A DNA stretch of 64,000 nucleotides, taken from Proteus faecis (GTDB lineage Bacteria > Pseudomonadota > Gammaproteobacteria > Enterobacterales > Enterobacteriaceae). How positions within the stretch are numbered: position 1 is the first letter of the stretch; the number at the start of each line of letters is the position of its first letter. The stretch spans positions 1-64,000 of the forward strand of contig NZ_PENZ01000051.1 in NCBI RefSeq assembly GCF_003144395.1, written 5' to 3'. The notes under the pieces were generated by a model. It was not told the DNA's origin. It saw only the letters and a program-made list of their open reading frames with translations, and did no database searches. Below are positions 1-9,721 of the stretch, one piece after another. Position numbers and translations under genes: made by a program.

Positions 1-10
1 GAGGAGGTGC

Positions 11-38
11 ATTCTACATCTTCCTCATTCAGTGTCAA
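11..38 (-). promoter_or_regulatory. rRNA operon P2 promoter
   Basis: On the minus strand a -35 TTGACA (33-38) and a -10 TAGAAT (11-16) are separated by 16 bp, followed by a C-rich start region. It lies about 110 bp downstream of the stronger P1-like promoter. In enterobacteria murI is commonly followed by an rrn operon, so the 16S gene should begin just outside the left edge of the window. Confidence 0.8.
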
Positions 39-123
39 GCGTTTATTTTCAAGGCTTTTCACTTTTTTTCTTTGTTCTCTCGGCTAACTCACTTAGCGTG
101 GTTTGCCGTGACAACGAGGGCGC

Positions 124-200
124 ATTATAGGGAGTTTTGTGAAGCTGGCAATACTTTTTTTGAGTTTTTTTACTGACCGTTGAATTTTCAATCAAATTGC
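124..200 (-). promoter_or_regulatory. rRNA operon P1 promoter with AT-rich UP element
   Basis: On the minus strand TTGCCA (146-151) and TATAAT (124-129) are separated by 16 bp. A GC-rich discriminator (GCGCCC) follows the -10, as in stringently controlled rRNA promoters. Positions 152-200 are rich in A and T runs and fit an UP element. The murI stop codon (203) lies immediately upstream, as in E. coli rrnB. The rRNA genes themselves are not in the window. Confidence 0.85.
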
Positions 201-202
201 AC

Positions 203-1069
203 TTAAAGTGCCAGTTTTCTAAGCGATTCAAAACCAAAGCCCGCTAAAACAGGTTTTAATAATTCACTATTCTCATCTTCTTTTAAGCAATAAGCGAAGC
301 TAATTTCATTTGAACCTTTTATTTTCGCTTGATTTACGACCAACCACGCAGTTCTTCGTGCAATTGCAGCACCAGAATCGATAATTCGTGTGCCATCAGG
401 TAAAACAGAAAGAAGTTCATCAGCTAATAAAGGGAAATGTGTACAACCTAATACCACAGTATCCGGTGGTTCTTTCATTTTTAGCCAAGGTGTAAGGATT
501 TTACGAAGCGCATCTAAAGAAACGGATTCACCATGAAGTTTTTTCTCCGCTAGCTCCACCAGCTCAGCCGAACCCAAAGAGTGAACTTTGCAATCAGTCG
601 CAAAGCGTTCAATAAGTTCATGGGTATAAGGACGCTTAACTGTTGCTCTTGTTGCTAATAATCCAACCACGCCATTACAGGTTAATTTAGCTGCCGGTTT
701 AATAGCAGGTACAACACCCACAATAGGAATATCAATAAACTTAGCACGTAAAGCAGGGAGGCTCACTGTGCTTGCTGTATTACAAGCAATAACAATGGTG
801 GCGAGATCATGCTTTTCAGCAATCGCGCTAACTATTCGAACAACACGGTCAATAATGAATTCTTGTGATTTCTCACCATACGGAAAAGCTTCATTATCGA
901 AAACATAGATATAATGAGCATCCGGTAATTTTTCACGGATCTCACGATAAACAGATAAACCGCCAACCCCTGAATCAAAAACCAATACAGTAGGGTTAGC
1001 GGTAAGTTGTACATCAGAAGTTGTAGCTTCCTGTAAGGAAGTATTCACGTCCTGGCGTGCGATAGCCAT
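203..1069 (-). CDS. murI: Glutamate racemase
   Basis: Cytoplasmic enzyme converting L-glutamate to D-glutamate for peptidoglycan precursors. The 288-residue product has the N-terminal FDSGVGGLSV motif (31-40), the first catalytic cysteine in ACNTAS (Cys96) and the second in GCTHFPLL (Cys209), so both proton-transfer residues are present. The start chosen gives an N-terminal extension close in length to that of E. coli MurI. In-frame ATGs 4 and 8 codons upstream are also possible. The gene overlaps the 3' end of btuB by 56 bp in another frame, which suggests translational coupling. Downstream are the tandem rRNA promoters, so the order btuB-murI-rrn is conserved. Confidence 0.96.
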   Translation of the reverse strand: MAIARQDVNTSLQEATTSDVQLTANPTVLVFDSGVGGLSVYREIREKLPDAHYIYVFDNEAFPYGEKSQEFIIDRVVRIVSAIAEKHDLATIVIACNTASTVSLPALRAKFIDIPIVGVVPAIKPAAKLTCNGVVGLLATRATVKRPYTHELIERFATDCKVHSLGSAELVELAEKKLHGESVSLDALRKILTPWLKMKEPPDTVVLGCTHFPLLADELLSVLPDGTRIIDSGAAIARRTAWLVVNQAKIKGSNEISFAYCLKEDENSELLKPVLAGFGFESLRKLAL

Positions 1070-2870
1070 AAGCTGTCTCATAATCTTTATCAAACAGGTT
1101 GGCTATTCTACCACGAATTGAGAGATGTGATGTAATAGGATATGACGCAGTTAAATCCCAAATACTCACACCACCTAAAGAAACATTCTCATTAGTTCCA
1201 TAATCTTTATCTGTCCGTTGACCGATATATTGGTAAGTTACCCCCATATCGAGTTTTTCTACTTGCCAATCAAGCTGATATTTCAGTTGTTGACGCGCTC
1301 GACGATCAAGACGTTGGTGCGTTTCTTTATTTCTTGCATCTATATATTGATAATTAAAGGTATGATGGAAAACCCATGTATCCATTTCCCCTGTAAATTC
1401 GGCACCTTTAATTAACACCTCGCCAATATTATGATTTTTCCAACCTTGATTAGGATCTGACTGAATAAGATTATTAATTCGGTTTCTATATGCTGTTAAT
1501 CGCCACGTTAAAGGCCCCGTTATGCCTTCAAATCCACCTTCCCACTGTTTACTTTTTTCAGGTTGTAAATCTGGATTACTTCCCCATTCACTATAAAGTT
1601 GCATCAATGTTGGTGCTTTAAATGCTGTACCATAACCCCCTATCACGCTATAGCCTTCAACAAACTCCCACGCTAAATTAGATTGCCACGTAGTATGCCA
1701 ATTATATTCAGAATGATGATCAGAACGTACCGATGCTTCAGCAATCACATTGCCTAACTTTTGCTGTCCGGTTAGATATAAGCCTGTATTATCGAAATGT
1801 TCTTTATTAGGAAATCCGTTAGAGCCTTCTTTAACAGATTGACGTTGCCAATCAACACCACCACCAATACTGCCACTGCCTAATAGAAGGTGATTACCCC
1901 ACTGCACATTATATTGCTCCGAATTAGTAAAACGGCTTCCTTTACCATAGCGACCGTAACGGGGATCATAGTCATAATCTTTGGTGTAGTTATAGCTGGC
2001 ATTTAAAGAAGAAGAGTAATTATCACGATGAAACTTTACACCACCATCATAGGTACGACTAAAGAGAGCTCTTGTATCCGTTAACGTTTTATTATAACTG
2101 TCATAATAAGCATCATACGCTGTGCGATTATCGAAACCATAAGCCCGTGCATATAAAGAAACATCATCGTTAACATCGTGGTTAACACCTAACCACAGAG
2201 ATTTATTCATAAAACCATCGCGATCGGGTTGCGGATGTCCACCAGTATTGCCATTCGCCTCTACATCATAACCTTTAGTATAGAGATAACTGCCCGCTGC
2301 AGTTAATGTCGTTCTATCACCGACTTTCTGTTTTATAGAACCATCATATTCTTGATAACCATGCGAACCCATTGTGGCATTAAGCGTTCCTCCTTCTGTT
2401 TTTCTTTCTGTGAGGATATTAATCACGCCACCAATTGCATCAGAACCATAAACAGAAGAGCGAGGCCCTCTTATATATTCAATACGTTGAACAAGAGAAA
2501 GGGGAATTTGGCTAATATCAGAACTACCAGATACATTCGCCTGATTTAAACGCACACCATCCACTAAAATCAGCACGTGGTTTGAATTTGTACCTCTGAC
2601 AAATATTGAGCTTTGCTGCCCTATTCCACCGTTTTGCCCCACATCAATACCGGGCATTCTGCGTAACACATCAATAACACTATTACTCTGCCAACGATCG
2701 ATCTGTTCACGTTCAACAACAGTGATAGGCGCTAAAATAGACGAGTCAGGCTCTTGAAAGCGGTTTGCTGTCACACTTAATGTATCGCTGTTATTCGCAA
2801 ACGCACTAAAACTGCCCACCATTACACTCAACGCTATATTTGAAATAAGAAAAACTTTTTTATTATTCAT
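1014..2870 (-). CDS. btuB: TonB-dependent vitamin B12 outer-membrane receptor
   Basis: Outer-membrane beta-barrel that imports cobalamin using energy from TonB. The 618-residue precursor begins with a signal peptide ending at SAFA (about residue 25), followed by the TonB box DTLSVTANRF, as in E. coli BtuB. The plug domain includes the sequence RRMPGIDVGQNGG and the C-terminus ends in an aromatic residue (YNF), typical of barrel insertion signals. The ATG chosen is 4 codons inside the longest frame, to give a normal signal peptide. A cobalamin riboswitch lies in its leader, so expression should fall when adenosylcobalamin is abundant. The 3' end overlaps murI. Confidence 0.96.
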   Translation of the reverse strand: MNNKKVFLISNIALSVMVGSFSAFANNSDTLSVTANRFQEPDSSILAPITVVEREQIDRWQSNSVIDVLRRMPGIDVGQNGGIGQQSSIFVRGTNSNHVLILVDGVRLNQANVSGSSDISQIPLSLVQRIEYIRGPRSSVYGSDAIGGVINILTERKTEGGTLNATMGSHGYQEYDGSIKQKVGDRTTLTAAGSYLYTKGYDVEANGNTGGHPQPDRDGFMNKSLWLGVNHDVNDDVSLYARAYGFDNRTAYDAYYDSYNKTLTDTRALFSRTYDGGVKFHRDNYSSSLNASYNYTKDYDYDPRYGRYGKGSRFTNSEQYNVQWGNHLLLGSGSIGGGVDWQRQSVKEGSNGFPNKEHFDNTGLYLTGQQKLGNVIAEASVRSDHHSEYNWHTTWQSNLAWEFVEGYSVIGGYGTAFKAPTLMQLYSEWGSNPDLQPEKSKQWEGGFEGITGPLTWRLTAYRNRINNLIQSDPNQGWKNHNIGEVLIKGAEFTGEMDTWVFHHTFNYQYIDARNKETHQRLDRRARQQLKYQLDWQVEKLDMGVTYQYIGQRTDKDYGTNENVSLGGVSIWDLTASYPITSHLSIRGRIANLFDKDYETAYGYRTPGREYFLTGSYNF

Positions 2871-2954
2871 GAAAATCTGCATCCAACAGAATAAGTAGCA
2901 GGATGCCGCCCAAATTAAATAAAACGCGTATTTAATTAAAGATGCGACAGGTCT

Positions 2955-3132
2955 TCGGCAGGTCTTCGGACTCTAGGTTAAATAAACAATTTTGTGTATT
3001 TAAGATAATGACTTCCCACGGTACTTATTAAGGTACTTGTAGTGTCTTTTATTATCCTTGATCCTATTACCGCTGCGCGTCAGTTCTGGCTTTGCACCAG
3101 ATTCCCTTTTCACTCCTATTAGGAGACCGAAT
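2955..3132 (-). promoter_or_regulatory. Cobalamin riboswitch in the btuB leader
   Basis: Read on the minus strand, the leader contains the conserved core GCAAAGCCAGAACTGACGCG and a following CGGTAATA, and later the 3' box AGTCCGAAGACCTGCC (57-72 of the 2900 block). This is the order seen in AdoCbl riboswitches. The element sits 85-260 bases upstream of btuB, the classic regulated gene. The outer boundaries are estimates from the pairing pattern. A second copy of the AGGTCTTCGG segment (plus strand 2949-2958 and 2960-2969) lies directly next to the 3' box. Confidence 0.93.
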
Positions 3133-3257
3133 AACTATGCTACGATTTCAAATCCACTGAGTCCAGAAATTGAACATGAAGAATACTGGACATCTTCATG
3201 AGGATCTCTACAATTTCGCTCGCTTAATTTTATTACTGCCAAAAAAGGCGAGATACC

Positions 3258-4355
3258 ATGCAGAATTCATTACCAACGCAAACATATCAGTCTCAACTGA
3301 ATGAAAAAACACAACGTTTACAAACAATGATGGCACCTTTTAATGCGCCTGAAGCAGAGGTTTTTTCATCACCAGAACAGCATTATCGTATGCGTGCGGA
3401 ATTCCGTATCTGGCATGAAGAAGACGCGCTCTATCATATTATGTTTGACCAAAAGACTAAGCAGCGTATTCGTGTTGACCAATTTCCGGTTGCCAGCCAA
3501 CTGATTAATAAAATGATGGTTGTCTTGTTGGCAGAAATAAAAGATAAACCAACACTCAGAAAGAAACTGTTTCAGATTGATTATCTTTCTACGTTGAGTA
3601 ATAAAATTATTGTCTCACTGCTTTATCACAAGAAAATTGATGAAACTTGGCAACAAGAAGCAATGGCATTACGCCAATCATTAATTGCTCAAGGTTTTGA
3701 TGTGCAATTAATCGGTCGTGCATATAAAACAAAAATTATGCTTGATAACGATTTTATTGATGAAGTATTACCCGTCGCTGGCAAAGAGATGATTTATCGC
3801 CAAGTTGAAAATAGCTTCACGCAACCTAATGCTCAGGTCAATATTAAAATGTTGGAATGGGCATTAAAGGCAACGGAAAATGCAAAAGGCGATCTGCTTG
3901 AGCTGTATTGTGGTAATGGCAACTTTTCATTAGCACTCGCGCGTAATTTCGATCGTGTACTGGCAACTGAAATTGCAAAACCTTCTGTTTATGCCGCGCA
4001 ATATAATATTGCAATGAATCATATTGATAATGTGAAGATTATTCGCATGTCTGCGGAAGATTTTACTCAAGCAATGAATGGTGTAAGGGAATTTAAACGC
4101 CTAGAAGGGATTGATTTAAAAGATTACCAATGTGAAACCATTTTTGTTGACCCACCTCGTAGTGGTTTAGATGAGAAAACAGTAGAGTTGGTTAAAACTT
4201 ACCCTCGTATTTTATACATTTCTTGTAATCCAGAAACACTGTGCCAAAATTTAGAAACCCTAACAAAAACACACAAAATCAAAAAGTTAGCTTTATTTGA
4301 TCAATTTCCATATACTCATCATATGGAATGTGGCGTGTTATTAGAAAAAAGATAA
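3258..4355 (+). CDS. trmA: tRNA (uracil-5-)-methyltransferase
   Basis: Makes 5-methyluridine at position 54 of tRNA (and a site in tmRNA) using S-adenosylmethionine. The 365-residue protein has the SAM-binding [15 protein letters not shown] motif near residues 213-227 and [10 protein letters not shown] near 295. The nucleophilic cysteine lies in ISCNPETLC (Cys323), and the general-base glutamate in HHMECGV (Glu357) matches the E. coli spacing. A purine-rich ribosome site (AAGGCGAG) precedes the ATG. It is transcribed away from btuB and converges on yijD, the same neighbourhood as in E. coli. Confidence 0.97.
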   Translation: MQNSLPTQTYQSQLNEKTQRLQTMMAPFNAPEAEVFSSPEQHYRMRAEFRIWHEEDALYHIMFDQKTKQRIRVDQFPVASQLINKMMVVLLAEIKDKPTLRKKLFQIDYLSTLSNKIIVSLLYHKKIDETWQQEAMALRQSLIAQGFDVQLIGRAYKTKIMLDNDFIDEVLPVAGKEMIYRQVENSFTQPNAQVNIKMLEWALKATENAKGDLLELYCGNGNFSLALARNFDRVLATEIAKPSVYAAQYNIAMNHIDNVKIIRMSAEDFTQAMNGVREFKRLEGIDLKDYQCETIFVDPPRSGLDEKTVELVKTYPRILYISCNPETLCQNLETLTKTHKIKKLALFDQFPYTHHMECGVLLEKR

Positions 4356-4402
4356 CTGCATATTTCACTTGTTATAGATAAAAAATCCCCAATAGTACGA
4401 AT

Positions 4403-4438
4403 AAAAACAAAAACACCAGCAAGATCACTTGCTGGTGT
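4403..4438 (-). terminator. Terminator of fabR-yijD
   Basis: Perfect 11-bp stem ACACCAGCAAG (4413-4423) / CTTGCTGGTGT (4428-4438) with a 4-base loop. On the minus strand it is followed by a T-rich run (TTTTTGTTTTT), so it should stop transcripts from yijD. The plus-strand side lacks a good T run but may still help trmA. Confidence 0.85.
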
Positions 4439-4478
4439 CAAAATTTCGCTGTGTTTACAACAAAGAGATAAGTACAGA

Positions 4479-4883
4479 CTAGTACTGTTCTGCTTGTGAT
4501 GCTCTCTCAGCTTCCTCTGCCTGTATACGTAAACGTTGACGATGTTTGAACTGACGATAAATCCATAACGCAACGATGACAATACAAACTGAAGAGAAGA
4601 AATTTGAACCCCATTCAGGGTTAACGGTTCTGGTGTAAGCGTTATAACCGAATAAGCCTAATAAAAAGAATGAAAAAATCAACTTAGGCATTCCATCAGT
4701 CATCGGTTGATTTAAATAGCGCTGATATAAACAGTAAACTGCCAATATTAAACTGATGAGTGGGAAAACCGACCACGTCTCAATCAACGGATTAAAAAAG
4801 CTTGAATATGTACCATGTAAAGCGACACCAATGACTGTGGCAAGTAATAGCGTGCTTTTTTCACAGCGATTTTGTTCCATCAT
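4479..4883 (-). CDS. yijD: YijD family inner-membrane protein (DUF1422)
   Basis: Small integral membrane protein of unknown function, 134 residues, with about four hydrophobic segments. These lie around residues 12-30, 35-52, 66-83 and 95-110, the last two flanking an [16 protein letters not shown] stretch. A highly charged C-terminal tail ([10 protein letters not shown] and EEAERASQ) follows. The start ATG overlaps the fabR stop codon as ATGA, so the two are co-translated, as in E. coli fabR-yijD. Two adjacent ATG codons could serve as start. Assigned from sequence resemblance and from position beside fabR and trmA. Confidence 0.9.
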   Translation of the reverse strand: MMEQNRCEKSTLLLATVIGVALHGTYSSFFNPLIETWSVFPLISLILAVYCLYQRYLNQPMTDGMPKLIFSFFLLGLFGYNAYTRTVNPEWGSNFFSSVCIVIVALWIYRQFKHRQRLRIQAEEAERASQAEQY

Positions 4884-5566
4884 TTGTCTCCTTTCTGATG
4901 CGTTTTTTTCTTTATCTCTGGGTTATCTTGTTGAGGTATTTGCGTTTCTTGCTCACGTCGATACCAATAATAGGCACCTTTAGCAATCATTCGCAGTTGT
5001 ATAACTAATCTTTCTTCTAATTGTTGACGCTTTTCAATATCGATATCCAGTGCTTCTGCGCCTGCACTAAATACAATAGTGACCATTGCTTCAGATTGCA
5101 TTTCTGTAAAATAGCGTGGCATATGACTCTCTTGCTCAAGATAGTCTGCCAGTTCTGCAATAAAATGTTGGATCTCTCGTGCGACAGCCGCACGAAACTC
5201 AGCAGAAGTCCCAGAACGTTCACGAAGTAATAATCGAAACGCATTAGGATTATTACCAATGAATTCCATAAAAGTTGCTACTGATGTTCTGATAACGCTA
5301 CCGCCTTTCGCAATACGTTGACGTGCTTGGCGCATTAATTGACGTAACATCAATCCACTTTCATCAACCATGGTCAGCCCAAGTTCATCAACATCTTTAA
5401 AATGACGATAAAATGAGGTGGGTGCAATACCAGCTTCTCTAGCCACTTCTCGTAAACTTAGACTTGTAAAGCTACGCTCGGCACTGAGTTGGCTAAAAGC
5501 TGCTTCAATTAAAGAGCGACGGGTTTTTTCTTTTTGTTTAGCTCTGATGCCAATATTATTACTCAC
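4880..5566 (-). CDS. fabR: TetR-family regulator of unsaturated fatty-acid synthesis
   Basis: Repressor of fabA and fabB that responds to the balance of saturated and unsaturated acyl chains. The protein has an N-terminal TetR helix-turn-helix ([19 protein letters not shown]) and a conserved body ([20 protein letters not shown] in related proteins). The longest frame extends upstream through an unlikely hydrophobic leader, so a GTG at 5566 is chosen. It follows an AGGA site and gives 228 residues starting near the conserved [12 protein letters not shown] segment. The gene is divergent from sthA, and its stop overlaps the yijD start. Confidence 0.93.
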   Translation of the reverse strand: MSNNIGIRAKQKEKTRRSLIEAAFSQLSAERSFTSLSLREVAREAGIAPTSFYRHFKDVDELGLTMVDESGLMLRQLMRQARQRIAKGGSVIRTSVATFMEFIGNNPNAFRLLLRERSGTSAEFRAAVAREIQHFIAELADYLEQESHMPRYFTEMQSEAMVTIVFSAGAEALDIDIEKRQQLEERLVIQLRMIAKGAYYWYRREQETQIPQQDNPEIKKKTHQKGDK

Positions 5567-5765
5567 AGAAATCCTGATAATCCTAATTTGGTTTATACTC
5601 AATATATCAAACTTTGTTAAAAAAGCAGTGCGTACAATCATCTCTCAAGACACATTCTCATAAAAACTCAACAAAGTGTGACTAATGCCCTTAATGTCCG
5701 TTGGGCTATTATTCATTGTAATGTTAATATAGCGTTGTCGGTTTGTATAAAACAGGTCTCTTCCT

Positions 5766-7163
5766 ATGCAACATTCTCATTTCGATGCAATTGTGATCGG
5801 TTCAGGTCCTGGTGGTGAAGGCGCGGCCATGGGGCTTGTTAAACAAGGAAAGCGCGTCGCAGTTATAGAACGTTATAACAAAGTTGGTGGGGGCTGTACT
5901 CACTGGGGAACCATTCCTTCAAAAGCCCTACGTCACGCAGTAAGTCGTATTATCGAATTTAATCAAAACCCGCTTTACAGTGACCAATCTCGTCTGATTA
6001 ACTCCTCTTTCTCCCAAATACTTCGCCAAGCCAGTACCGTAATTAATCAGCAGACTAAAATGCGCCAAGGTTTTTACGAACGTAATAATTGTACGATGTA
6101 TTCAGGTGAAGCTGCATTTATTGACGAGCACCGGATCAGCGTGCGTTATCCTGATGGCACTTGCGATATTCTTTCGGCTGATAGTTTTATTATTGCAACA
6201 GGCTCACGTCCTTATTGCCCGCCAGATGTCGATTTTTCTCATTCTCGTATTTATAACAGTGACACTATTCTCGATTTAGAGCATGAGCCTCATCATGTCA
6301 TTATTTATGGTGCCGGTGTTATTGGTTGTGAATATGCCTCTATTTTTAGAGGATTAAGAGTAAAAGTAGACTTAATTAATACTCGTGATCACCTATTGTC
6401 TTTCCTTGATCAAGAGATGTCTGATGCACTTTCTTATCACTTCTGGAATAACGGCATTGTTATTCGTCATAATGAAGAATATGAAAGCATTGAAGGTGTC
6501 GATGATGGGGTTATTGTTCATCTAAAATCAGGTAAAAAAGTCAAAGCAGATTGCCTACTTTATGCGAATGGTCGAACAGGAAATACAGACACTCTAGGCT
6601 TAGAGAACGTGGGTATCAAAACAGATAGTCGTGGACAAGTTTCTGTTAATGCACATTACCAAACCAGTTGTGAACACATTTATGCAGTCGGTGATGTCAT
6701 TGGTTATCCAAGCCTAGCTTCAGCCGCTTATGATCAAGGCCGAATTGCGGCTTTGGCTATCACAACTGGTAAATCAGAAACACATTTAATTGAAGATATT
6801 CCAACGGGGATCTACACCATTCCTGAAATTAGTTCTGTTGGTAAAACAGAGCAGCAACTCACTGCAATGAAAATCCCTTATGAAGTGGGACGCTCTCAAT
6901 TTAAACATTTGGCAAGAGCACAAATTGCAGGCATGAATGTAGGGAGTTTGAAAATTCTCTTCCACCGCGAAACCAAGCAAATTTTAGGTATTCACTGCTT
7001 CGGTGAACGTGCTGCTGAAATTATTCATATCGGTCAAGCAATTATGGAACAAAAAGGTGAAGGCAATACTATCGAGTATTTCGTTAATACCACCTTCAAC
7101 TATCCAACAATGGCTGAAGCCTATCGTGTTGCGGCTCTTAATGGTTTAAACCGCTTATTTTAA
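5766..7163 (+). CDS. sthA: Soluble pyridine nucleotide transhydrogenase
   Basis: FAD flavoprotein that moves reducing equivalents between NADPH and NAD+. The 465 residues show the N-terminal FAD-binding [12 protein letters not shown], a second Rossmann motif ([14 protein letters not shown]) and the C-terminal dimerisation domain with [12 protein letters not shown]. The usual disulfide of the lipoamide dehydrogenase family is replaced ([13 protein letters not shown]), as is characteristic of SthA. The stop codon lies 9 bp inside the convergent oxyR frame, so the two genes overlap tail to tail. Confidence 0.97.
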   Translation: MQHSHFDAIVIGSGPGGEGAAMGLVKQGKRVAVIERYNKVGGGCTHWGTIPSKALRHAVSRIIEFNQNPLYSDQSRLINSSFSQILRQASTVINQQTKMRQGFYERNNCTMYSGEAAFIDEHRISVRYPDGTCDILSADSFIIATGSRPYCPPDVDFSHSRIYNSDTILDLEHEPHHVIIYGAGVIGCEYASIFRGLRVKVDLINTRDHLLSFLDQEMSDALSYHFWNNGIVIRHNEEYESIEGVDDGVIVHLKSGKKVKADCLLYANGRTGNTDTLGLENVGIKTDSRGQVSVNAHYQTSCEHIYAVGDVIGYPSLASAAYDQGRIAALAITTGKSETHLIEDIPTGIYTIPEISSVGKTEQQLTAMKIPYEVGRSQFKHLARAQIAGMNVGSLKILFHRETKQILGIHCFGERAAEIIHIGQAIMEQKGEGNTIEYFVNTTFNYPTMAEAYRVAALNGLNRLF

Positions 7164-8072
7164 TGCGTTTTGTTTTTCTGCATAAAATGCGGTCATATGT
7201 TCACGGATTGTCTCTGCTAATTGTTCATAACGATTACGCAAAGGCGATCCGGGACGATAAACCAAAATAATAGAACGTGATGGATTAGGATCTGTACATT
7301 CTAGATAACACACCCCATCACGCTTTTGTTCTTGAGGGACGGATAAATCAGGTAATAAGGTAATTCCACTACCGGCAGCGACCATATTACGTAGGGTTTC
7401 TAAACTTGTTGCTCTAAAATGAGTATCTTCTTTTGCACCCGCTTGGAAACAGAACCCTAACGCTTGATCGCGTAGGCAGTGTCCATCTTCTAACATCAAT
7501 AAACGTTGACCCGCTAAGTCACCCATCGGCACAGATCCACGTTCATGCCATGGATGTCCTTCATAAATAGCTAACTTCATCGGCTCTTCAAATAAAGGCA
7601 CTTCAATAAACGGCGCACTCTCTTTTACCATTGCTAAAATGGCACAATCGAGTTTTCCGCTATCTAATTGAGCTAATAAGCTATGAGTTTGTGCTTCATG
7701 AAGATACATCTCTAACTTAGGATAGTTTTTATGTAATTCAGGAATGATGTGAGGCAATAAATAAGGACCAACTGTAGGGATAAGCCCGATATGTAAAGGC
7801 CCGGCCATACTTTCACCTTGCAATGAAGCCATTTCTTGTAGCACTTTGACTTCACGTAAAACGGTTTTCGCTTGATCCACCAGCAATAAGCCTTGTTGAG
7901 TAAACAAAACCTTACGGCTCGTTCTTTCAAGTAACATTACACCGAGTTCATCTTCAAGTTTACGAATTTGACCACTTAATGTTGGCTGGCTCACATGGCA
8001 AGAATCTGCCGCCCGACGAAAATGTTTATGCTCAGCTAGAGCCACCAGATATTCCAAGTCACGGATATTCAT
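7155..8072 (-). CDS. oxyR: LysR-type peroxide-sensing regulator
   Basis: Transcription factor that senses hydrogen peroxide through a reversible disulfide. The 305-residue product starts at the ATG giving the canonical [12 protein letters not shown] end. The helix-turn-helix is at about 18-37 ([19 protein letters not shown]). The redox cysteines Cys199 and Cys208 ([12 protein letters not shown]) are at the same positions as in E. coli. The gene converges on sthA. Upstream, where E. coli carries the divergent oxyS RNA, no recognisable OxyS sequence was seen. Confidence 0.97.
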   Translation of the reverse strand: MNIRDLEYLVALAEHKHFRRAADSCHVSQPTLSGQIRKLEDELGVMLLERTSRKVLFTQQGLLLVDQAKTVLREVKVLQEMASLQGESMAGPLHIGLIPTVGPYLLPHIIPELHKNYPKLEMYLHEAQTHSLLAQLDSGKLDCAILAMVKESAPFIEVPLFEEPMKLAIYEGHPWHERGSVPMGDLAGQRLLMLEDGHCLRDQALGFCFQAGAKEDTHFRATSLETLRNMVAAGSGITLLPDLSVPQEQKRDGVCYLECTDPNPSRSIILVYRPGSPLRNRYEQLAETIREHMTAFYAEKQNALK

Positions 8073-8193
8073 TGCAGATCCCACATTTATTGCTGATAGT
8101 TAATGACTATAGATAATATAGTAACTGATAAATTTTTCTATCAGTCGAATGTTATTCTGTCTCTCTTTTTCGATATTATCGGCAATTTAAAAT

Positions 8194-8228
8194 AAAAAAA
8201 CAGAGTGAGATTCACCCTGTTCTTTTTT
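8194..8228. terminator. Bidirectional hairpin between oxyR and argH
   Basis: Stem AACAGAGTGA (8199-8208) / TCACCCTGTT (8212-8221) with one mismatch, flanked by seven A bases on the left and a CTTTTTT run on the right. Read on the minus strand it ends argH and the argCBGH operon. Read on the plus strand it could end a short transcript divergent from oxyR. Confidence 0.75.
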
Positions 8229-8262
8229 AATAACAGTAAGTTGTCTTAAATAAACTCTTTTC

Positions 8263-9645
8263 TTATTTATTTATATTTAAAACTTCTTTGGCTTTTGCTA
8301 TCGCATAAGCGACCTGTTTTTGAGAAACACCACCTTTGGCAAGACGTTTATCCAAACAAGATTGGAGCGATAAAATATCGTACACATCAATCATAATTTT
8401 ACTGTTAAACATCTGTAATTCAGAAAGAGGAAGTTCTTCAATCGCTTTACCTTGCTCAAGGGCGCAAACAACCACTTCACCCACAATATGGTGAGCTTCA
8501 CGAAATGGTACACCTTTGGCAACAAGATAATCTGCCAGTTCAGTGGCATTAGCATAACCTTGTTTCGCGGCTTCTTCACAACGAGGACGACGAATTTGGA
8601 TCCCATCAAGAACAAGGGTTGCCATATGCAAACAATCAGACCATGTATCGATAGCGTCAAACAACCCCTCTTTATCTTCTTGCATATCTTTATTGTAAGC
8701 GAGAGGTAGACCTTTTAAGGTCATCATCATACCCGTTAATGCACCTTGTACTCGTCCACATTTCCCACGGATAAGCTCAAGTGCATCTGGGTTTTTCTTT
8801 TGTGGCATTAATGATGAGCCAGAGGTCACTTTGTCTGATAATTCAATAAATCCCGCTTCACCACTATTAAAGAAAATAAGATCTTCTGCAAAACGAGATA
8901 AATGCACCATACCAATAGCTGCAGAGGATAAGAGCTCTAAAACATGATCACGATCGGATACGCTATCTAAGCTATTATTGGTTGCACTCGCAAAACCTAA
9001 CCATCCCGCTAATTGTTCACGATCGATATCATAAGCCGTTCCAGCTAAAGCCCCACAACCTAATGGACTGATATCTAAACGTTTTAATGCATCAGCTAGG
9101 CGACTTTCATCTCTGGCTAGCATTTCATTGTATGCTAAACACCAATGTGCAAAAGTTATTGGCTGAGCACGCTGTAAATGGGTGTAACCCGGCATTACCG
9201 CATTTTGATTTTGTTCTGCGGTAATAACTAAGGCTTTTTGTAGCTCAACAATCGCTTGGCGAAGATGAATCACTTCTTCTTTACACCATAATTTTAAGTC
9301 TGTAGCGACCTGATCATTACGGCTACGCCCCGTATGTAGTTTTTTACCTAAATCACCCACTTTGGCAATAAGCTTACTTTCAACCCAACTATGGATATCT
9401 TCTGCATCACTTTGCAAAATAGACTGAGGGTTTGCCGTTACTTCTTCTGATAATTCATTTAAAGCTTGCTCAAGTTGAGCTTGTTCATCTTGTGATAACA
9501 CACCAACGGTGACTAACGCTTTAGACCAAGCTACTGAACCAAAGATATCCTGTTGTGCCAGTCGAAAATCAAACCGCAGTGAATCATTGAATTGTTTAAA
9601 CCGTTGATCTGCTTCCTGACTAAAACGTCCACCCCAGAGTGCCAT
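8263..9645 (-). CDS. argH: Argininosuccinate lyase
   Basis: Last step of arginine synthesis: cleaves argininosuccinate to arginine and fumarate. The protein has 460 residues. The fumarase/aspartase superfamily signature [12 protein letters not shown] is at 276-287, [13 protein letters not shown] at 104-116 and the catalytic histidine region [11 protein letters not shown] at 152-162. An AGGAAG ribosome site precedes the ATG. It is the last gene of the argCBGH operon, 76 bp after argG, and is followed by a hairpin terminator. The argG-argH gap contains a small AGAGTG / CACTCT inverted repeat. Confidence 0.97.
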   Translation of the reverse strand: MALWGGRFSQEADQRFKQFNDSLRFDFRLAQQDIFGSVAWSKALVTVGVLSQDEQAQLEQALNELSEEVTANPQSILQSDAEDIHSWVESKLIAKVGDLGKKLHTGRSRNDQVATDLKLWCKEEVIHLRQAIVELQKALVITAEQNQNAVMPGYTHLQRAQPITFAHWCLAYNEMLARDESRLADALKRLDISPLGCGALAGTAYDIDREQLAGWLGFASATNNSLDSVSDRDHVLELLSSAAIGMVHLSRFAEDLIFFNSGEAGFIELSDKVTSGSSLMPQKKNPDALELIRGKCGRVQGALTGMMMTLKGLPLAYNKDMQEDKEGLFDAIDTWSDCLHMATLVLDGIQIRRPRCEEAAKQGYANATELADYLVAKGVPFREAHHIVGEVVVCALEQGKAIEELPLSELQMFNSKIMIDVYDILSLQSCLDKRLAKGGVSQKQVAYAIAKAKEVLNINK

Positions 9646-9721
9646 AATCGCTTCCTGTATTTGTTCTGTATAATAAAAAGAGTGAGAGTGATGCTTATTC
9701 GCACCACTCTATTGTCTTACG

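Noticed and set aside
1-237. Short open frame over the left edge
   Set aside because: It overlays the tandem rRNA promoters on the same strand and has no ribosome site or family resemblance.
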